Of a DNA stretch of 41,551 nucleotides, positions 1-9,775 are shown piece after piece. The stretch comes from an uncultured bacterium (lineage in GTDB: Bacteria > Actinomycetota > Actinomycetes > S36-B12 > CAIYMF01). The notes under the pieces were generated by a model. The model had not been told where the DNA came from. It ran no database searches and saw only the letters and a list, made by a program, of their open reading frames with translations. The stretch covers positions 1 through 41,551 of the forward strand of contig CAIKEU010000087.1 in assembly GCA_903826575.1 (NCBI GenBank), read 5' to 3'. Within the stretch, counting starts at the first letter, position 1. Each line of letters opens with the position of its first letter. The translations under genes were made by a program, and so were the position numbers.

Positions 1-22
1 GGCTCGTCGATCCGGGTACGAG

Positions 23-1792
23 TTACGGGGATGCCTTGGCCGGCGCGCCATCCACGCCGGCCTCCTTGCGCTGAGCCGGGGTGATCGCCGCCGGAGCACC
101 GGTTAGTGGATCTTGACCACCGCCGGTCTTGGGGAATGCGATCACATCCCTAATGGAGTCTGATCCAGAGAGCAAAGCGCAGATCCGGTCCCATCCGAAC
201 GCAATTCCGCCATGTGGCGGCGGGCCGAACTGGAATGCATCGAGCAGGAAGCCGAATTTTTCCTGCTGCTCATCAAGGGTGAGTCCCATCATCTGGAACA
301 CACGCTCCTGGACATCGCGGCGATGAATACGGATCGATCCCCCACCGATTTCATTGCCATTGCACACGAGGTCATACGCGTAAGCAAGCGCGTTACCGGG
401 ATCTTGTTCGAACGTGTCAATCCACTCAGGCTTTGGTGAAGTGAACGCGTGGTGCACCGCCGTCCAGGCGCCCGCACCCACGGCGACGTCGCCACTTTCA
501 GTGGCCTTGCTCGACGGTTCGAACAGTGGAGCGTCCACGATCCACACGAAGGACCACGCTGATTCATCGATCAGCCCACAGCGACGACCAATCTCCAGTC
601 GTGCCGCGCCCAGTAGTGCACGCGACGAAGTCGTGTCTCCGGCAGCAAAAAATACACAGTCGCCCGGATTTGCCCCGACTCGAGCGGCCAAGCCTTCGCG
701 CTCATCGTCGGCCAGATTCTTGGCCACCGGGCCGCCGAGGGTGCCGTCGGACTCGATGAGAACATACGCCAGACCCTTGGCTCCGCGCTGCTTGGCCCAT
801 TCCTGCCACGCATCGAGTTGCTTGCGGGGCTGATCGGCACCGCCGGGCATCACCACAGCGCCGACGTAGGCCGCCTGGAATACGCGGAACGTGGTGTTCG
901 CAAAGTAGTCAGTTACTTCGACAAGTTCCTGACCGAAACGCAGGTCTGGCTTGTCATTCCCGAAACGAGCCATGGATTCGCCGTAGGGCATTCGCGCAAT
1001 CGGCAACTCAATCTCGTGGCCAATCTCGCGCCAGATCGACGAGATCACTTCTTCTCCGATAGCGATGACGTCATCTTCTTCGACGAAGGACATTTCGATG
1101 TCGAGCTGGGTGAACTCGGGCTGACGATCAGCCCGGAAGTCTTCATCGCGGTAGCAGCGCGCGATCTGGAAGTACCTCTCCATGCCCGCGACCATAAGCA
1201 ACTGCTTAAACAACTGGGGGCTCTGGGGCAATGCGTACCAGCTACCTGGCTGCAGGCGAGCTGGAACGAGGAAATCGCGTGCACCTTCAGGGGTTGACCG
1301 GGTCAGGGTCGGGGTTTCGATTTCGACAAAATCATTGTTGTACAGAACTTCGCGCGCGATGCGATTCACTCGGCTGCGTAAACGAAGGGCCGCGCCAGGC
1401 GCCGGACGACGAAGGTCTAAGTAACGGTGCCGTAGGCGTGCCTCTTCGCCAACTTCGACGTGCTCGTCGATGGGAAAAGGCAACGGTGCGGCCGTTGAGA
1501 GAACCTCAACCTCGTCAGCCATAACTTCAATGGCGCCGGTGGCAAGTTCAGCGTTTTCATTGCCCTCGGGTCGCAGCGATACGATCCCGGTGATCTTCAC
1601 GCAGAATTCGTGCCGTAGCGGGTGCGCCACCTCAGGGTCGCGGACGACCACTTGAACAACCCCACTGGCGTCGCGTAGATCAAGGAATGCGACGCCACCA
1701 TGATCACGGCGGCGGGCTACCCAACCGGCAAGTACGACAGTGTCGCCCACGTGGTCGGCTCGCAAACTACCTGCGGTGTGCGTGCGAATCAC
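23..1792 (-). CDS. aspS: Aspartyl-tRNA synthetase, probably non-discriminating
   Basis: Cytoplasmic class II synthetase that charges tRNA-Asp. The 589-residue length is normal for the bacterial type. It has an N-terminal OB-fold anticodon domain, class II motif 2 around [15 protein letters not shown], the GAD insertion domain, and the C-terminal FGWDR motif followed by DVIAFPKT. Residue 31 is His in RRRDHGG, and Gly77 lies in RPEGNEN. E. coli AspRS has Leu and Lys at the equivalent places. The His/Gly pair is known from non-discriminating AspRS enzymes that also make Asp-tRNA-Asn for GatCAB, so that role is inferred. The start overlaps the hisS stop by 4 bases (ATGA), so the two are translationally coupled. 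The stop is TAA at the window's left edge. Confidence 0.97.
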   Translation of the reverse strand: MIRTHTAGSLRADHVGDTVVLAGWVARRRDHGGVAFLDLRDASGVVQVVVRDPEVAHPLRHEFCVKITGIVSLRPEGNENAELATGAIEVMADEVEVLSTAAPLPFPIDEHVEVGEEARLRHRYLDLRRPAPGAALRLRSRVNRIAREVLYNNDFVEIETPTLTRSTPEGARDFLVPARLQPGSWYALPQSPQLFKQLLMVAGMERYFQIARCYRDEDFRADRQPEFTQLDIEMSFVEEDDVIAIGEEVISSIWREIGHEIELPIARMPYGESMARFGNDKPDLRFGQELVEVTDYFANTTFRVFQAAYVGAVVMPGGADQPRKQLDAWQEWAKQRGAKGLAYVLIESDGTLGGPVAKNLADDEREGLAARVGANPGDCVFFAAGDTTSSRALLGAARLEIGRRCGLIDESAWSFVWIVDAPLFEPSSKATESGDVAVGAGAWTAVHHAFTSPKPEWIDTFEQDPGNALAYAYDLVCNGNEIGGGSIRIHRRDVQERVFQMMGLTLDEQQEKFGFLLDAFQFGPPPHGGIAFGWDRICALLSGSDSIRDVIAFPKTGGGQDPLTGAPAAITPAQRKEAGVDGAPAKASP

Positions 1793-3144
1793 GAAGTGTT
1801 CTCCTTCTCAAGGGGCGTAGCTTCAATGGTTGGATGCAAATCAATGCTTGGTGGTGTCCATGATGACGGATCGGCCGCGACCTGTTCACCAGAGCGAATG
1901 TCTTTGACCTCGTGATGGCCGTCTTCACCGGTAAACCACACGAACGGGATGCCACGACGGTCCGCGTATTTGATCTGTTTTCCAAACTTCGCAGCCGAAG
2001 GTGACACCTCGGTCGGAATCCCGCGCGACCGTAATGTTCGTCCGATCAGATCGGAATGTGCTCTTGCTGACTCATCGCTCACGGCGATCAACACGCACGT
2101 CGGCACACTGCGACTGGCCTTGAGAAGTCCGCGGGCAAACAACGGTGCCAGTGTTCGGGAGACACCGAAAGAAATCCCAACGCCGGGGTACGTCGTGGGA
2201 CCGTCAGTTGCCAGCGCGTCGTAACGTCCCCCAGAGCACACGGACCCCAGTTGCTCGAACCCAGCCATCCGCGTCTCGTACACAGTGCCGGTGTAGTAAT
2301 CCAAGCCGCGAGCAATCCGCAGATCAGCGGTGACAGAGAACTGCTCACTTCGAAGTGGGTACGTTCCTTCAATAACTCGCACTAGTTCGTCGAGCCCTTG
2401 ATCAAGGAGTGGATCTTTCACACCTAATGCGGTCACGCGATCTGCAAACGATCCGTCGTGGCTACTAATCGCTGCAAATGCAAGAACAAGATCGATCTGA
2501 CGGTCGTCGAGTGATGCATCTTTGGCAAGGAGTTCGCGGATAGCCGACTCGGGTAGCTTGTCCATCTTGTCAACGGACCGCATGACGGCTGGCACATCTG
2601 TGACGCCAAGACCGTTGTAGAACCCTTCGATGAGCCTGCGGTTATTCACCTGCATCCGCAATGGCGGTAATGGTAATCCGGCAAAGGCTTCGCTCATGAT
2701 CTGTGCGACTTCAACCTCATAGTGGAACGACAGCGAATCCACGTCGATCACGTCGATATCGGCCTGCAGAAACTCTCGGTATCGACCTTCTTGCGGACGT
2801 TCACCGCGCCATACCTTCTGGATTTGATAACGCTTGAATGGGAACGTGAGCTTGCCCGAATTTTCAAGCACGTATCGAGCCAGTGGGACAGTCAAATCAA
2901 AGTGCAGGCCGATTCCAGAGTCTGCGTCCGATGCATCCGCGTGCAATCGCCGCAGAACGTACACCTCTTTGTCGATCTCGCCTTTACGAAGCATCTGGTC
3001 TAGAGACTCGACGGCGCGGGTTTCCACCGAGGCATAGCCCCATGACTCAAAAGTTTGACGAAGGCGATCTACGACACGCTGTTCGACAATCCGCTCACTT
3101 GGCAGCCACTCGGGAAATCCCGACATGGGCGTCGGTCGGCTCAT
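1789..3144 (-). CDS. hisS: Histidyl-tRNA synthetase
   Basis: Class II synthetase that charges tRNA-His. Family motifs are visible: [12 protein letters not shown] near the ATP and histidine site, [16 protein letters not shown] (motif 2), and the histidine-binding [12 protein letters not shown]. The C-terminal anticodon-binding domain is present. The frame opens with GTG-ATG. I choose the ATG because an AGAGG ribosome site sits 6 bases before it but only 3 before the GTG. With this start the ATG shares one base with the stop of the upstream hydrolase gene (TGATG). The gene is the middle member of an MBL hydrolase-hisS-aspS unit, an order also seen in mycobacteria. Confidence 0.96.
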   Translation of the reverse strand: MSRPTPMSGFPEWLPSERIVEQRVVDRLRQTFESWGYASVETRAVESLDQMLRKGEIDKEVYVLRRLHADASDADSGIGLHFDLTVPLARYVLENSGKLTFPFKRYQIQKVWRGERPQEGRYREFLQADIDVIDVDSLSFHYEVEVAQIMSEAFAGLPLPPLRMQVNNRRLIEGFYNGLGVTDVPAVMRSVDKMDKLPESAIRELLAKDASLDDRQIDLVLAFAAISSHDGSFADRVTALGVKDPLLDQGLDELVRVIEGTYPLRSEQFSVTADLRIARGLDYYTGTVYETRMAGFEQLGSVCSGGRYDALATDGPTTYPGVGISFGVSRTLAPLFARGLLKASRSVPTCVLIAVSDESARAHSDLIGRTLRSRGIPTEVSPSAAKFGKQIKYADRRGIPFVWFTGEDGHHEVKDIRSGEQVAADPSSWTPPSIDLHPTIEATPLEKENTS

Positions 3145-3863
3145 CACAGTCCTCTGTTCGTGGCAGAAGGGGCGCCACCATCAGCAGCAAGGGTCGTCAG
3201 GTACGGATTCGATAGTCGCTCCCGGCCGATCGTCGTAGTACCCCCATGACCTGGTAGCACAACAGTTGTGTCAGCGAGCGGCAAAACCTTGGTTCGTAGG
3301 CTATTCAACATCTGGCTGTGATCTCCACCGGGTAAATCCGTACGGCCGATCGAGCCCTCAAACAACACATCACCAGACAGCAATACGGTGGGGTCTTCGG
3401 TGGTTTCGGCTCGACGGAACATCACTGAGCCACCGGTGTGACCGGGGGCGTGCTCAACAATGAAGTCTAGGCCGGCCACGCTGATCGTCAGTGCATCTTC
3501 CAACAACCGGATGTCGTCAGGTTCACCCATAGCCAGCCGACCCTCAGTCATCGAAGCGAGCATGTCGACGCTTTGAGGACTCATCGCGGACAGCGGATCA
3601 GACAACATCGCCCGGTCGTTCGGATGGATGAACGCTGGGATTCCTCGTGTACCGCACACAGGAACAACACTCCACACATGATCGATATGACCGTGCGTTA
3701 ACAGCACAGCCACCGGCTTGAGACCGTGTTCGGAAACGAGTTCCTCGATGCCACCGGCGGAATCCTTCCCCGGATCAACGATGACGCATTCTGCGCCCGG
3801 CTCGGTGGCGATCACGTAACAGTTAGTACCCCATGGCCCCGCAGGGAATCCGCCTACCAGCAC
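3144..3863 (-). CDS. MBL-fold metallo-hydrolase (glyoxalase II-like)
   Basis: Metallo-beta-lactamase fold hydrolase of 239 residues. The metal-binding THGHIDH motif is present, followed by the downstream His in PGHTGGS, the Asp in SGDVLFEGSIGRTD, and a terminal PGHG. These are hallmarks of the hydroxyacylglutathione hydrolase-like branch. Actinobacteria usually lack glutathione, so the true thioester substrate is unknown. The start is GTG with GAGG 5 bases upstream. It leads the hisS-aspS unit and diverges from the cyclophilin gene across about 160 bases. A protein of this type sits next to hisS in Mycobacterium. Confidence 0.9.
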   Translation of the reverse strand: MLVGGFPAGPWGTNCYVIATEPGAECVIVDPGKDSAGGIEELVSEHGLKPVAVLLTHGHIDHVWSVVPVCGTRGIPAFIHPNDRAMLSDPLSAMSPQSVDMLASMTEGRLAMGEPDDIRLLEDALTISVAGLDFIVEHAPGHTGGSVMFRRAETTEDPTVLLSGDVLFEGSIGRTDLPGGDHSQMLNSLRTKVLPLADTTVVLPGHGGTTTIGRERLSNPYLTTLAADGGAPSATNRGL

Positions 3864-4021
3864 GTAATCCTCGCAATTCGTCCGAAGTCGGTCACACTCT
3901 TGAACATAGCGTCACCCATAAGGCTGAGCCTACCGGCGCCCCACTCTGCATTCACCTCCCACTCCTCCCTACACTCGGTTACGGAGCGTATGCAGCCACC
4001 AGGGACAGGGAGCAACACAGC

Positions 4022-4861
4022 GTGTCAAGCAGCAATAAGCGTGAACGCGAGATCGCGCGCGAGAAGTATGAACGTCAGCAGGCCCGCCGCCTCGAACAAG
4101 AGCAGGCGCGTCGTCGACGCAATCAAATCATCGCAGCAATCGCTGGCTTAGCCGTCGTCGGCGGCACTGTGGCAGCACTCCTGATCAACCACAATGCAAA
4201 CCAGCCGGCGACACCCGTGGCAACGGCATCGCCTTCAGCGTCGGCCTCCCCGTCGGCCTCCCCGTCCTCATCCGCGTCAGCAAGCCCTGCGACATTGGTG
4301 TGTCCGAAGGGACCCACACCAACGCAGAAGACCGAGCACTGGCCATCAGCACCAAGCGGCACCCTCGATCCAGCCAAGACCTACACGCTTAACTTCACCA
4401 CCAACTGCGGCGACGTGAAGATTCAGTTACTTCAGAACGCAGCGCCCAAGACCGCAGAGTCAGAAGCGTTCCTTACTGACAAGGGCTACTACAACCTTTC
4501 AGACTGTTTCCGCTTGACGACGCAAGGAATCTACGTCGTGCAATGCGGTAGCCCGACGAACAATGCGCAGAACGGCCCTGGCTACACAGTTCCAGACGAG
4601 AACTTGCCTGCCTCCGGCACCAATAACTACCCCGCCGGTACCGTGGCCATGGCCAACTCGGGTGCTGGCACGTCGGGTAGCCAGTTCTTCATTGTCTACA
4701 AAGACACCACCCTGCCACCGAGTTACACAATTTGGGGCAAGGTTGTTTCCGGTCTCGATGTCGTCACCAAGGTGGCCGGGGTCGGCGTCAAGGGCGGCGG
4801 TGCTGACGGAGTACCAGCACAGCCGTTTGTCATCACGAAAGCCACGACCCAGTCGGGCTGA
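4022..4861 (+). CDS. Membrane-anchored cyclophilin-type peptidyl-prolyl isomerase
   Basis: About 279 residues. It catalyses cis-trans isomerisation of prolyl bonds, probably on the outer face of the membrane. A basic, coiled N-terminus rich in Arg, Glu and Gln is followed by one membrane segment (QIIAAIAGLAVVGGTVAALLI), a Ser/Ala/Pro-rich linker, and a cyclophilin domain. The domain keeps the Arg of the F-x-R motif (CFRLTT), the Gln of VVQCG, and the signature MANSGAGTSGSQFFI. The usual GGD after that Gln is CGS here. I choose the GTG start because AGGGAG lies 9 bases before it; the longer open frame upstream has no such site. The DUF349 gene follows 12 bases after the stop. Confidence 0.93.
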   Translation: MSSSNKREREIAREKYERQQARRLEQEQARRRRNQIIAAIAGLAVVGGTVAALLINHNANQPATPVATASPSASASPSASPSSSASASPATLVCPKGPTPTQKTEHWPSAPSGTLDPAKTYTLNFTTNCGDVKIQLLQNAAPKTAESEAFLTDKGYYNLSDCFRLTTQGIYVVQCGSPTNNAQNGPGYTVPDENLPASGTNNYPAGTVAMANSGAGTSGSQFFIVYKDTTLPPSYTIWGKVVSGLDVVTKVAGVGVKGGGADGVPAQPFVITKATTQSG

Positions 4862-4873
4862 GGAGTGAATTAA

Positions 4874-6805
4874 ATGAGTACAGAAGATATGGAACACAAC
4901 GCAGTCGAATCTGTAACTGAGGTTGTAGAAACTGAGACTGCAGACACCACGATTATCGAATCCGGAGACGGCTCTATCGAGGTGATAGAAACGCAGATCG
5001 TTGAAACCGAGAGCAGCCAGACAACAGTCATCGAGACCGAGTCGGGCGCAATCGACGTCATTGAGACGGACATGTCGAGCACTGAGATCTTCCAGTCAGA
5101 TGTCCTCGAATCAGAATCCGGTGTCGTCGAGATTGTTGAGACCGAAATCTACGATTCGACGACGGTTGAAACTGACATCGTGGCCACCGAAGCTGGCATA
5201 GTCGAGGTAGTTCATACGACCGTTCTGGAGACTGAAACGGTTGAAACGAGCATCACCGAAACCGAGTCCGGGACAGTCGAGATCATCGAAACGGAAATCG
5301 TTGAGACCGAGATAGTCGAGAGCGACTCCGGAGTTACAGAGGTCTTCCAGACCACGATCCTTGAGACCGAGACCATCGAGACGGACATCGTCGAAACAGA
5401 GTCTGGTGCCCTTGAAATCATCGAGACCACGACGGTAGACACCGAAATCGTCGAATCGGACGCGGTCATTGTCGAAGATATCGAAACGACGTCCTCGCGG
5501 CCTACCCCGGCAATGATGGCCGCCTCAGTTCGACCCAGCGCACCCGTCGCAAGCGCACCTGTCGTCGAGGCGGTGTCCGACTCGGTCCGCTTCGGCAGAA
5601 TCGGTGATGACGGCTCTGTCTATCTCATTAACTCTGACGCCAGCGAGACCGTTGTAGGTCAATGGGCTGCGGGAACTCCAGAGGAAGGTCTGGCCTTCTT
5701 CGCGCGCAAGTACGACGACCTCGCTGCGGAATTGGACCTGGCAATCCAGCGCCTAACTGAGGGCAAGGCGTCTCCAGAGTCGCCGGCCTCGTCGATCACC
5801 CGTGTCGAGGAAGCCCTCGCAGCGCCGGCTATGGTCGGCGATCTCGATGCACTGCGCGCCAAACTCGTCAGCCTCAACGAACTCATTGAGGAGCGACGTA
5901 AGGTCATCGCACAGGAACGTGCCGCCGCCCGCGCCGCTGCCCTTGCAGCCCGTGAGGCAATCGTCAACGAGTCCGAATCCTTGGCCGACTCAACTCAGTG
6001 GAAGTCAACTGGTGACCGCTTCAAGGCGCTGCTCGAAGACTGGAAGGTGGCACCTCGTGCAGACCGTGCCAGTGAACAGGCGCTGTGGAAGCGATTTAGC
6101 CATGCGCGCTCTCAATTCGACAAGGCCCGTCGTCAACACTTCGCGAAGTTGGATGCCGAGCGTGACCAAGCCAAGAGCGTGAAGAACGACCTTGTCGCTC
6201 AGGCGCAAGAACTCGCAAGCTCAACGGACTGGGGTCCAACAGCAGGTGTGTACCGATCGCTGATGGATCAGTGGAAGGCGGCCCCACGAGCAAGCAAGTC
6301 CGAAGAGGACGCCCTGTGGTCTGCATTCAAGGGTGCCCAGGACCAGTTCTTCGCAGCTCGAAGTGAGGCTCTGAACCAGCGTGATGCGGGTTTGAACGAG
6401 AACCTGGTCGCAAAGCAGGCTCTGTTGGCCGAGGCCGAGGCAATCGACCCGTCTGATCTGAAGGTCGCGAAGAAGGCTCTGCGTGGAATTCAAGAACGCT
6501 GGGAAAAGATAGGTCACGTCCCGAGAAACGATAAGGACAAGATCGAAGGCCGCCTTCGCAAGGTTGAAGAATCACTGCGTCAAGGTGAGCAGGAGCAGTG
6601 GCGCAAGAGTAATCCCGAAGCTCGCGCACGTGCCGAGGCAACTGTCGCCCAGTTCCAGTCGTCACTCGACAAGCTAGAGAAGGACCTCGCAAAGGCACAA
6701 ACGGCTGGGGATGCTCGCAAGGTCGCCGAGTGCGAGCAGCGCATCGTCACGACCAAAGCGCTGCTCGACGCAGCACAGCGTGCTGCAACCGAATTCTCGG
6801 GTTAG
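4874..6805 (+). CDS. DUF349 protein with a long acidic Thr/Glu pentad-repeat N-terminus
   Basis: 643-residue protein with no signal peptide or membrane segment. Residues 16-205 form an unbroken run of five-residue units with the pattern x-[hydrophobic]-[hydrophobic]-E-T. There is no Lys or Arg before residue 208. A Pro/Ala linker (about 206-236) leads to a conserved segment beginning SVRFGRIGDDGSVY. Predicted helical DUF349 repeats follow, with marker tryptophans at 376 and 453 and a third unit around 500-570, and the C-terminus is coiled. DUF349 proteins commonly lie between ppi and rel in actinobacteria; their function is not established to my knowledge. The usual protein begins near residue 237, so the first 205 residues look like a lineage-specific addition. 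An AGGAG site lies 8 bases before the ATG. Confidence 0.9.
   Translation: MSTEDMEHNAVESVTEVVETETADTTIIESGDGSIEVIETQIVETESSQTTVIETESGAIDVIETDMSSTEIFQSDVLESESGVVEIVETEIYDSTTVETDIVATEAGIVEVVHTTVLETETVETSITETESGTVEIIETEIVETEIVESDSGVTEVFQTTILETETIETDIVETESGALEIIETTTVDTEIVESDAVIVEDIETTSSRPTPAMMAASVRPSAPVASAPVVEAVSDSVRFGRIGDDGSVYLINSDASETVVGQWAAGTPEEGLAFFARKYDDLAAELDLAIQRLTEGKASPESPASSITRVEEALAAPAMVGDLDALRAKLVSLNELIEERRKVIAQERAAARAAALAAREAIVNESESLADSTQWKSTGDRFKALLEDWKVAPRADRASEQALWKRFSHARSQFDKARRQHFAKLDAERDQAKSVKNDLVAQAQELASSTDWGPTAGVYRSLMDQWKAAPRASKSEEDALWSAFKGAQDQFFAARSEALNQRDAGLNENLVAKQALLAEAEAIDPSDLKVAKKALRGIQERWEKIGHVPRNDKDKIEGRLRKVEESLRQGEQEQWRKSNPEARARAEATVAQFQSSLDKLEKDLAKAQTAGDARKVAECEQRIVTTKALLDAAQRAATEFSG
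4919..5488 (+). repeat. In-frame 75/60-base repeat coding 38 acidic pentapeptides
   Basis: The stretch encodes residues 16-205 of the DUF349 protein. Pentads containing Ser-Gly or a variant (GDGSI, ESGAI, ESGVV, EAGIV, ESGTV, DSGVT, ESGAL, DAVIV) begin at residues 31, 56, 81, 106, 131, 151, 176 and 196. They therefore recur every 25 residues, with two 20-residue steps. By hand count 55 of the 190 residues are Asp or Glu, with at least one in every pentad. The DNA copies differ freely at synonymous positions (GAA/GAG, ACC/ACG/ACT), so this is a protein-level repeat and not a fresh DNA tandem array. Confidence 0.9.
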
Positions 6806-6813
6806 AACAGCAG

Positions 6814-6856
6814 TTATCGTGTGTGATCCGTCCCCCGTGCGGATCACACACGATAA
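6814..6856. terminator. 17-bp perfect inverted repeat between convergent DUF349 and rsh genes
   Basis: Arms 6814-6830 and 6840-6856 are perfectly complementary (TTATCGTGTGTGATCCG and its complement) around a 9-base loop. The right arm contains the last codons and the TGA stop of rsh. No T-tract follows on either strand. It probably acts as a bidirectional terminator or 3'-end stabiliser for both convergent transcripts. Confidence 0.75.
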
Positions 6857-9156
6857 ACGTCGTAGACGCCTTCGACTGATCGAACACTTCTGAGCACCTG
6901 CTCAAGGTGCGTTGCGTCAGCCATCTCAAATGTGAAGCGCGACAAGGCAATTCGGTCACGAGTGGTACTGACCGCAGCTGAAAGAATGTTCACATGCTGA
7001 TCGGACAAGGTGCGCGTTACGTCCGACAGCAGCCGCGACCGGTCCAGTGCTTCCACTTGGATGTTCACCAGGAACACGCTGCTTGAGGTTGGCGCCCAGG
7101 TCACTGGAACGATCCGATCCGGCTCCGTTTGTAGCTGGGCACTATTTATGCAATCAACGCGGTGGACTGATACGCCACTGCCGCGCGTCACATATCCAAT
7201 GACGTTGTCGCCAGGCACAGGGGTACAGCATCTGGCTAATTTGACCCAAACGTCGTTATCGCCGTCTACCACGATGCCCGGATCACCCTGAGGTCGAACC
7301 CTCGCCGTCGATGACTGATGCGGTGTGAATGCTTCGGCGATGTCCTCGGTAGCGCCGTCAGCTCCTCCGTGCGCCACAAGCAGTTTCTGAACCACACTTG
7401 CCGCCGACACGCGGCCCTCCCCGACCGCGGCGAAAAGTGCACTCGCATCTGTCATGTGGAGATCAGCAAGCAAAACCTGCATGGTTGCCGGCGACATCAA
7501 CCTGTTCATGGGCAGGCTCGCTTTACGCATGGCCTTCGTGAGCGAATCCTTGCCCGCTTCGATTGCTTCCTCACGCCGTTCTTTCGAGAACCAGGCTTTG
7601 ATCTTCGAACGTGCACGTGGGCTTTGTGCGAACTGCAACCAATCTCGAGACGGTCCAGCATTTTCGGACTTTGATGTGAACGCTTCAACGACATCGCCGG
7701 AGGACAAGGCAGACTCAAGGGGTACAAGCTTGCCGTTGACTCTGGCACCTACGCAGCGGTGACCCACTTCGGTGTGAACCGCATAGGCAAAGTCGATCGA
7801 CGTTGCACCCTCGGGGAGAGCAACCACATCTCCCTTGGGAGTGAATACGAAGACTTCGTTCGATCCCAAGTCATACCGCAACGCGTCAAGGAAGTCGTCT
7901 GGATCTTCCGTTTCACGCTGCCATTCAAGAAGTTGCCGCAACCAGCCCATATCGTCAGGGCCAGACTTACCACCGACTGATCCCTGCTTGTAGCGCCAGT
8001 GAGCTGCCACGCCGTACTCAGCTGCGCGATGCATCTCCGTGGTACGAATCTGAAGCTCGACCGGCTTGCCGCCTGGACCAATAACAGTCGTGTGAAGTGA
8101 CTGGTACATATTGAATTTCGGCATAGCGATAAAGTCTTTAAACCGGCCGGGCACCGGATTCCAATGCGAGTGGATCACACCGAGAACTGCGTAGCAGTCC
8201 CGAACACTCTCAACCAAAATACGGATACCGACGAGGTCATAGATGTCGGCGAAATCACGACCTCGTACGATCATTTTTTGGTAGACCGAGTAGTAGTGCT
8301 TTGGTCGACCAGTCACAGTCGCTTTCACCTTGGCGTTCGCTAGATCTAGTTCAACGGCGGCCAAGATCTGATCCAAAAACAGATCGCGCTCTGGAGCGCG
8401 CGAGCCCACTAATTGAACGATCTCGTCGTACATCTTCGGGTAAAGCGCTGCAAATGAAAGGTCTTCTAACTCCCACTTCAAGGTGTTCATACCTAGACGA
8501 TGGGCAAGTGGTGCGTAGATTTCGAGAGTCTCCCGCGCCTTCTTCTCCTGCTTTTCGGCCGGCATCCAGTGCAGGGTGCGCATGTTGTGGAGTCGGTCGG
8601 CGAGCTTGATCACCAGAACTCGGATATCTCGTGCCATGGCGATGACCATCTTGCGGACCGTTTCAGCCGCGGTTGCTTCGCCGTACTTAACTTTGTCTAG
8701 TTTGGTCACACCGTCAACAAGTGCGGCTACCTCGTCACCAAAGTCTTCACGCAATGCGTCGAGTGAATACTCGGTGTCCTCGACAGTGTCATGCAATAGC
8801 GCCGCAATCAAAGTCGGGGGCGTCATCCCTAACTCGGCCAAGATCGTGGCAACGGCAAGTGGGTGGGTGATGTAGGGCTCACCCGAGCGCCGCTTTTGAT
8901 CGCGGTGTAGATACCTCGCTCGGTCGTAGGCCCGCTCAAGCAATTTCAAATCCGCTTTGGGGTGATACTGCTTCACCAACTTGAAGAGCGGTTCCAACTC
9001 TGGATAGACAGACGACTTGCTGGCACCACGACGCGGTGAGATCCGGGGTAACAACGACCGTCTGCTAGTTGCTTCGACGGCAGGAGAGTATGCGCTCAAA
9101 ACACTGTTCGGCACGGGCACGGAGATACCCGGCGCAGCAACAATGTCTTCGGCCAC
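6844..9156 (-). CDS. relA: Bifunctional (p)ppGpp synthetase/hydrolase (RSH family)
   Basis: Makes and degrades the stringent-response alarmone. In order: an HD hydrolase domain ([19 protein letters not shown]), a synthetase domain ([38 protein letters not shown]), a TGS domain ([14 protein letters not shown]), and a C-terminal ACT domain. The RFKD motif is the RxKD form of bifunctional enzymes, not the ExDD form of synthesis-only RelA. The frame can open at a TTG at 9213, but no ribosome site precedes it. I prefer GTG at 9156, about 770 residues, which has GGGAG just upstream with a short 4-base gap. The stop lies inside the shared terminator stem. It is last in the yajC-secD-secF-apt-rsh run. 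Confidence 0.96.
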   Translation of the reverse strand: MAEDIVAAPGISVPVPNSVLSAYSPAVEATSRRSLLPRISPRRGASKSSVYPELEPLFKLVKQYHPKADLKLLERAYDRARYLHRDQKRRSGEPYITHPLAVATILAELGMTPPTLIAALLHDTVEDTEYSLDALREDFGDEVAALVDGVTKLDKVKYGEATAAETVRKMVIAMARDIRVLVIKLADRLHNMRTLHWMPAEKQEKKARETLEIYAPLAHRLGMNTLKWELEDLSFAALYPKMYDEIVQLVGSRAPERDLFLDQILAAVELDLANAKVKATVTGRPKHYYSVYQKMIVRGRDFADIYDLVGIRILVESVRDCYAVLGVIHSHWNPVPGRFKDFIAMPKFNMYQSLHTTVIGPGGKPVELQIRTTEMHRAAEYGVAAHWRYKQGSVGGKSGPDDMGWLRQLLEWQRETEDPDDFLDALRYDLGSNEVFVFTPKGDVVALPEGATSIDFAYAVHTEVGHRCVGARVNGKLVPLESALSSGDVVEAFTSKSENAGPSRDWLQFAQSPRARSKIKAWFSKERREEAIEAGKDSLTKAMRKASLPMNRLMSPATMQVLLADLHMTDASALFAAVGEGRVSAASVVQKLLVAHGGADGATEDIAEAFTPHQSSTARVRPQGDPGIVVDGDNDVWVKLARCCTPVPGDNVIGYVTRGSGVSVHRVDCINSAQLQTEPDRIVPVTWAPTSSSVFLVNIQVEALDRSRLLSDVTRTLSDQHVNILSAAVSTTRDRIALSRFTFEMADATHLEQVLRSVRSVEGVYDVYRV

Positions 9157-9236
9157 GATGCTCCCTGTTGGTTGAGACCCGTTATCTGAGTCTACGTCGT
9201 CGCGCAGCAACAAGAGACACTGACCGACCCGTCACT

Positions 9237-9770
9237 CTAAATCTGACGAACAGATTCGATCGGCAGTCCCTCGAGGCGATCGCGTCCGTTGAGTGCTGCA
9301 AGTTCCAGCAGGGTAATCAAACCGACGACCTGCGCCCCAACTGCGTCAAGAAGCGCTGCTGCGGCCCGCGCGGTGCCGCCCGTGGCAAGCACATCATCGA
9401 CGAGGACCACGCGAGCACCTACCTGCACAAGATCCTTTTGGACTTCTAACGTTGCTGTTCCGTATTCGAGCTCATACGCCTGTGCGACTACCTCGCCTGG
9501 GAGTTTGCCGGCCTTACGGATTGCTACAAAACCAACGCCAAGATCGTGTGCCAGCGCGGACCCAATGATGAAGCCGCGCGCTTCTATCCCGGCAACAGCA
9601 TGGATGTCGTCAAATCCGGCCAGCGCCATGCACCCGCGCATCGCACTGACACAACCGCGCAACCCTTCAGGGTCAGCCAGTAGCGGCATGATGTCCCGAA
9701 ACTGAACTCCCTGCATCGGCCAATTATCAATAGTTCGCATTCGCCGATGCAGGAGTTCATCAAATGACAC
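9237..9770 (-). CDS. apt: Adenine phosphoribosyltransferase
   Basis: Purine salvage enzyme that converts adenine and PRPP to AMP; about 177 residues, normal for the family. The PRPP-binding motif VVLVDDVLATGGTA is intact, as is the N-terminal GVQFRDIMPLL region. The start is GTG 5 bases after the secF stop. An internal ATG ten codons later would give a protein more like the family's usual N-terminus. It sits between secF and rsh, as in Mycobacterium and Streptomyces. Confidence 0.95.
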   Translation of the reverse strand: MSFDELLHRRMRTIDNWPMQGVQFRDIMPLLADPEGLRGCVSAMRGCMALAGFDDIHAVAGIEARGFIIGSALAHDLGVGFVAIRKAGKLPGEVVAQAYELEYGTATLEVQKDLVQVGARVVLVDDVLATGGTARAAAALLDAVGAQVVGLITLLELAALNGRDRLEGLPIESVRQI

Positions 9771-9775
9771 GTCGA

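Noticed and set aside
818-1297. A 159-codon plus-strand frame inside aspS
   Set aside because: Antisense shadow of aspS; no motif.
4919-5488. Periodic sequence that might suggest a CRISPR or DNA tandem array
   Set aside because: Repeat units differ at the DNA level, have no spacer structure, and stay in one reading frame; the repeat is in the protein.
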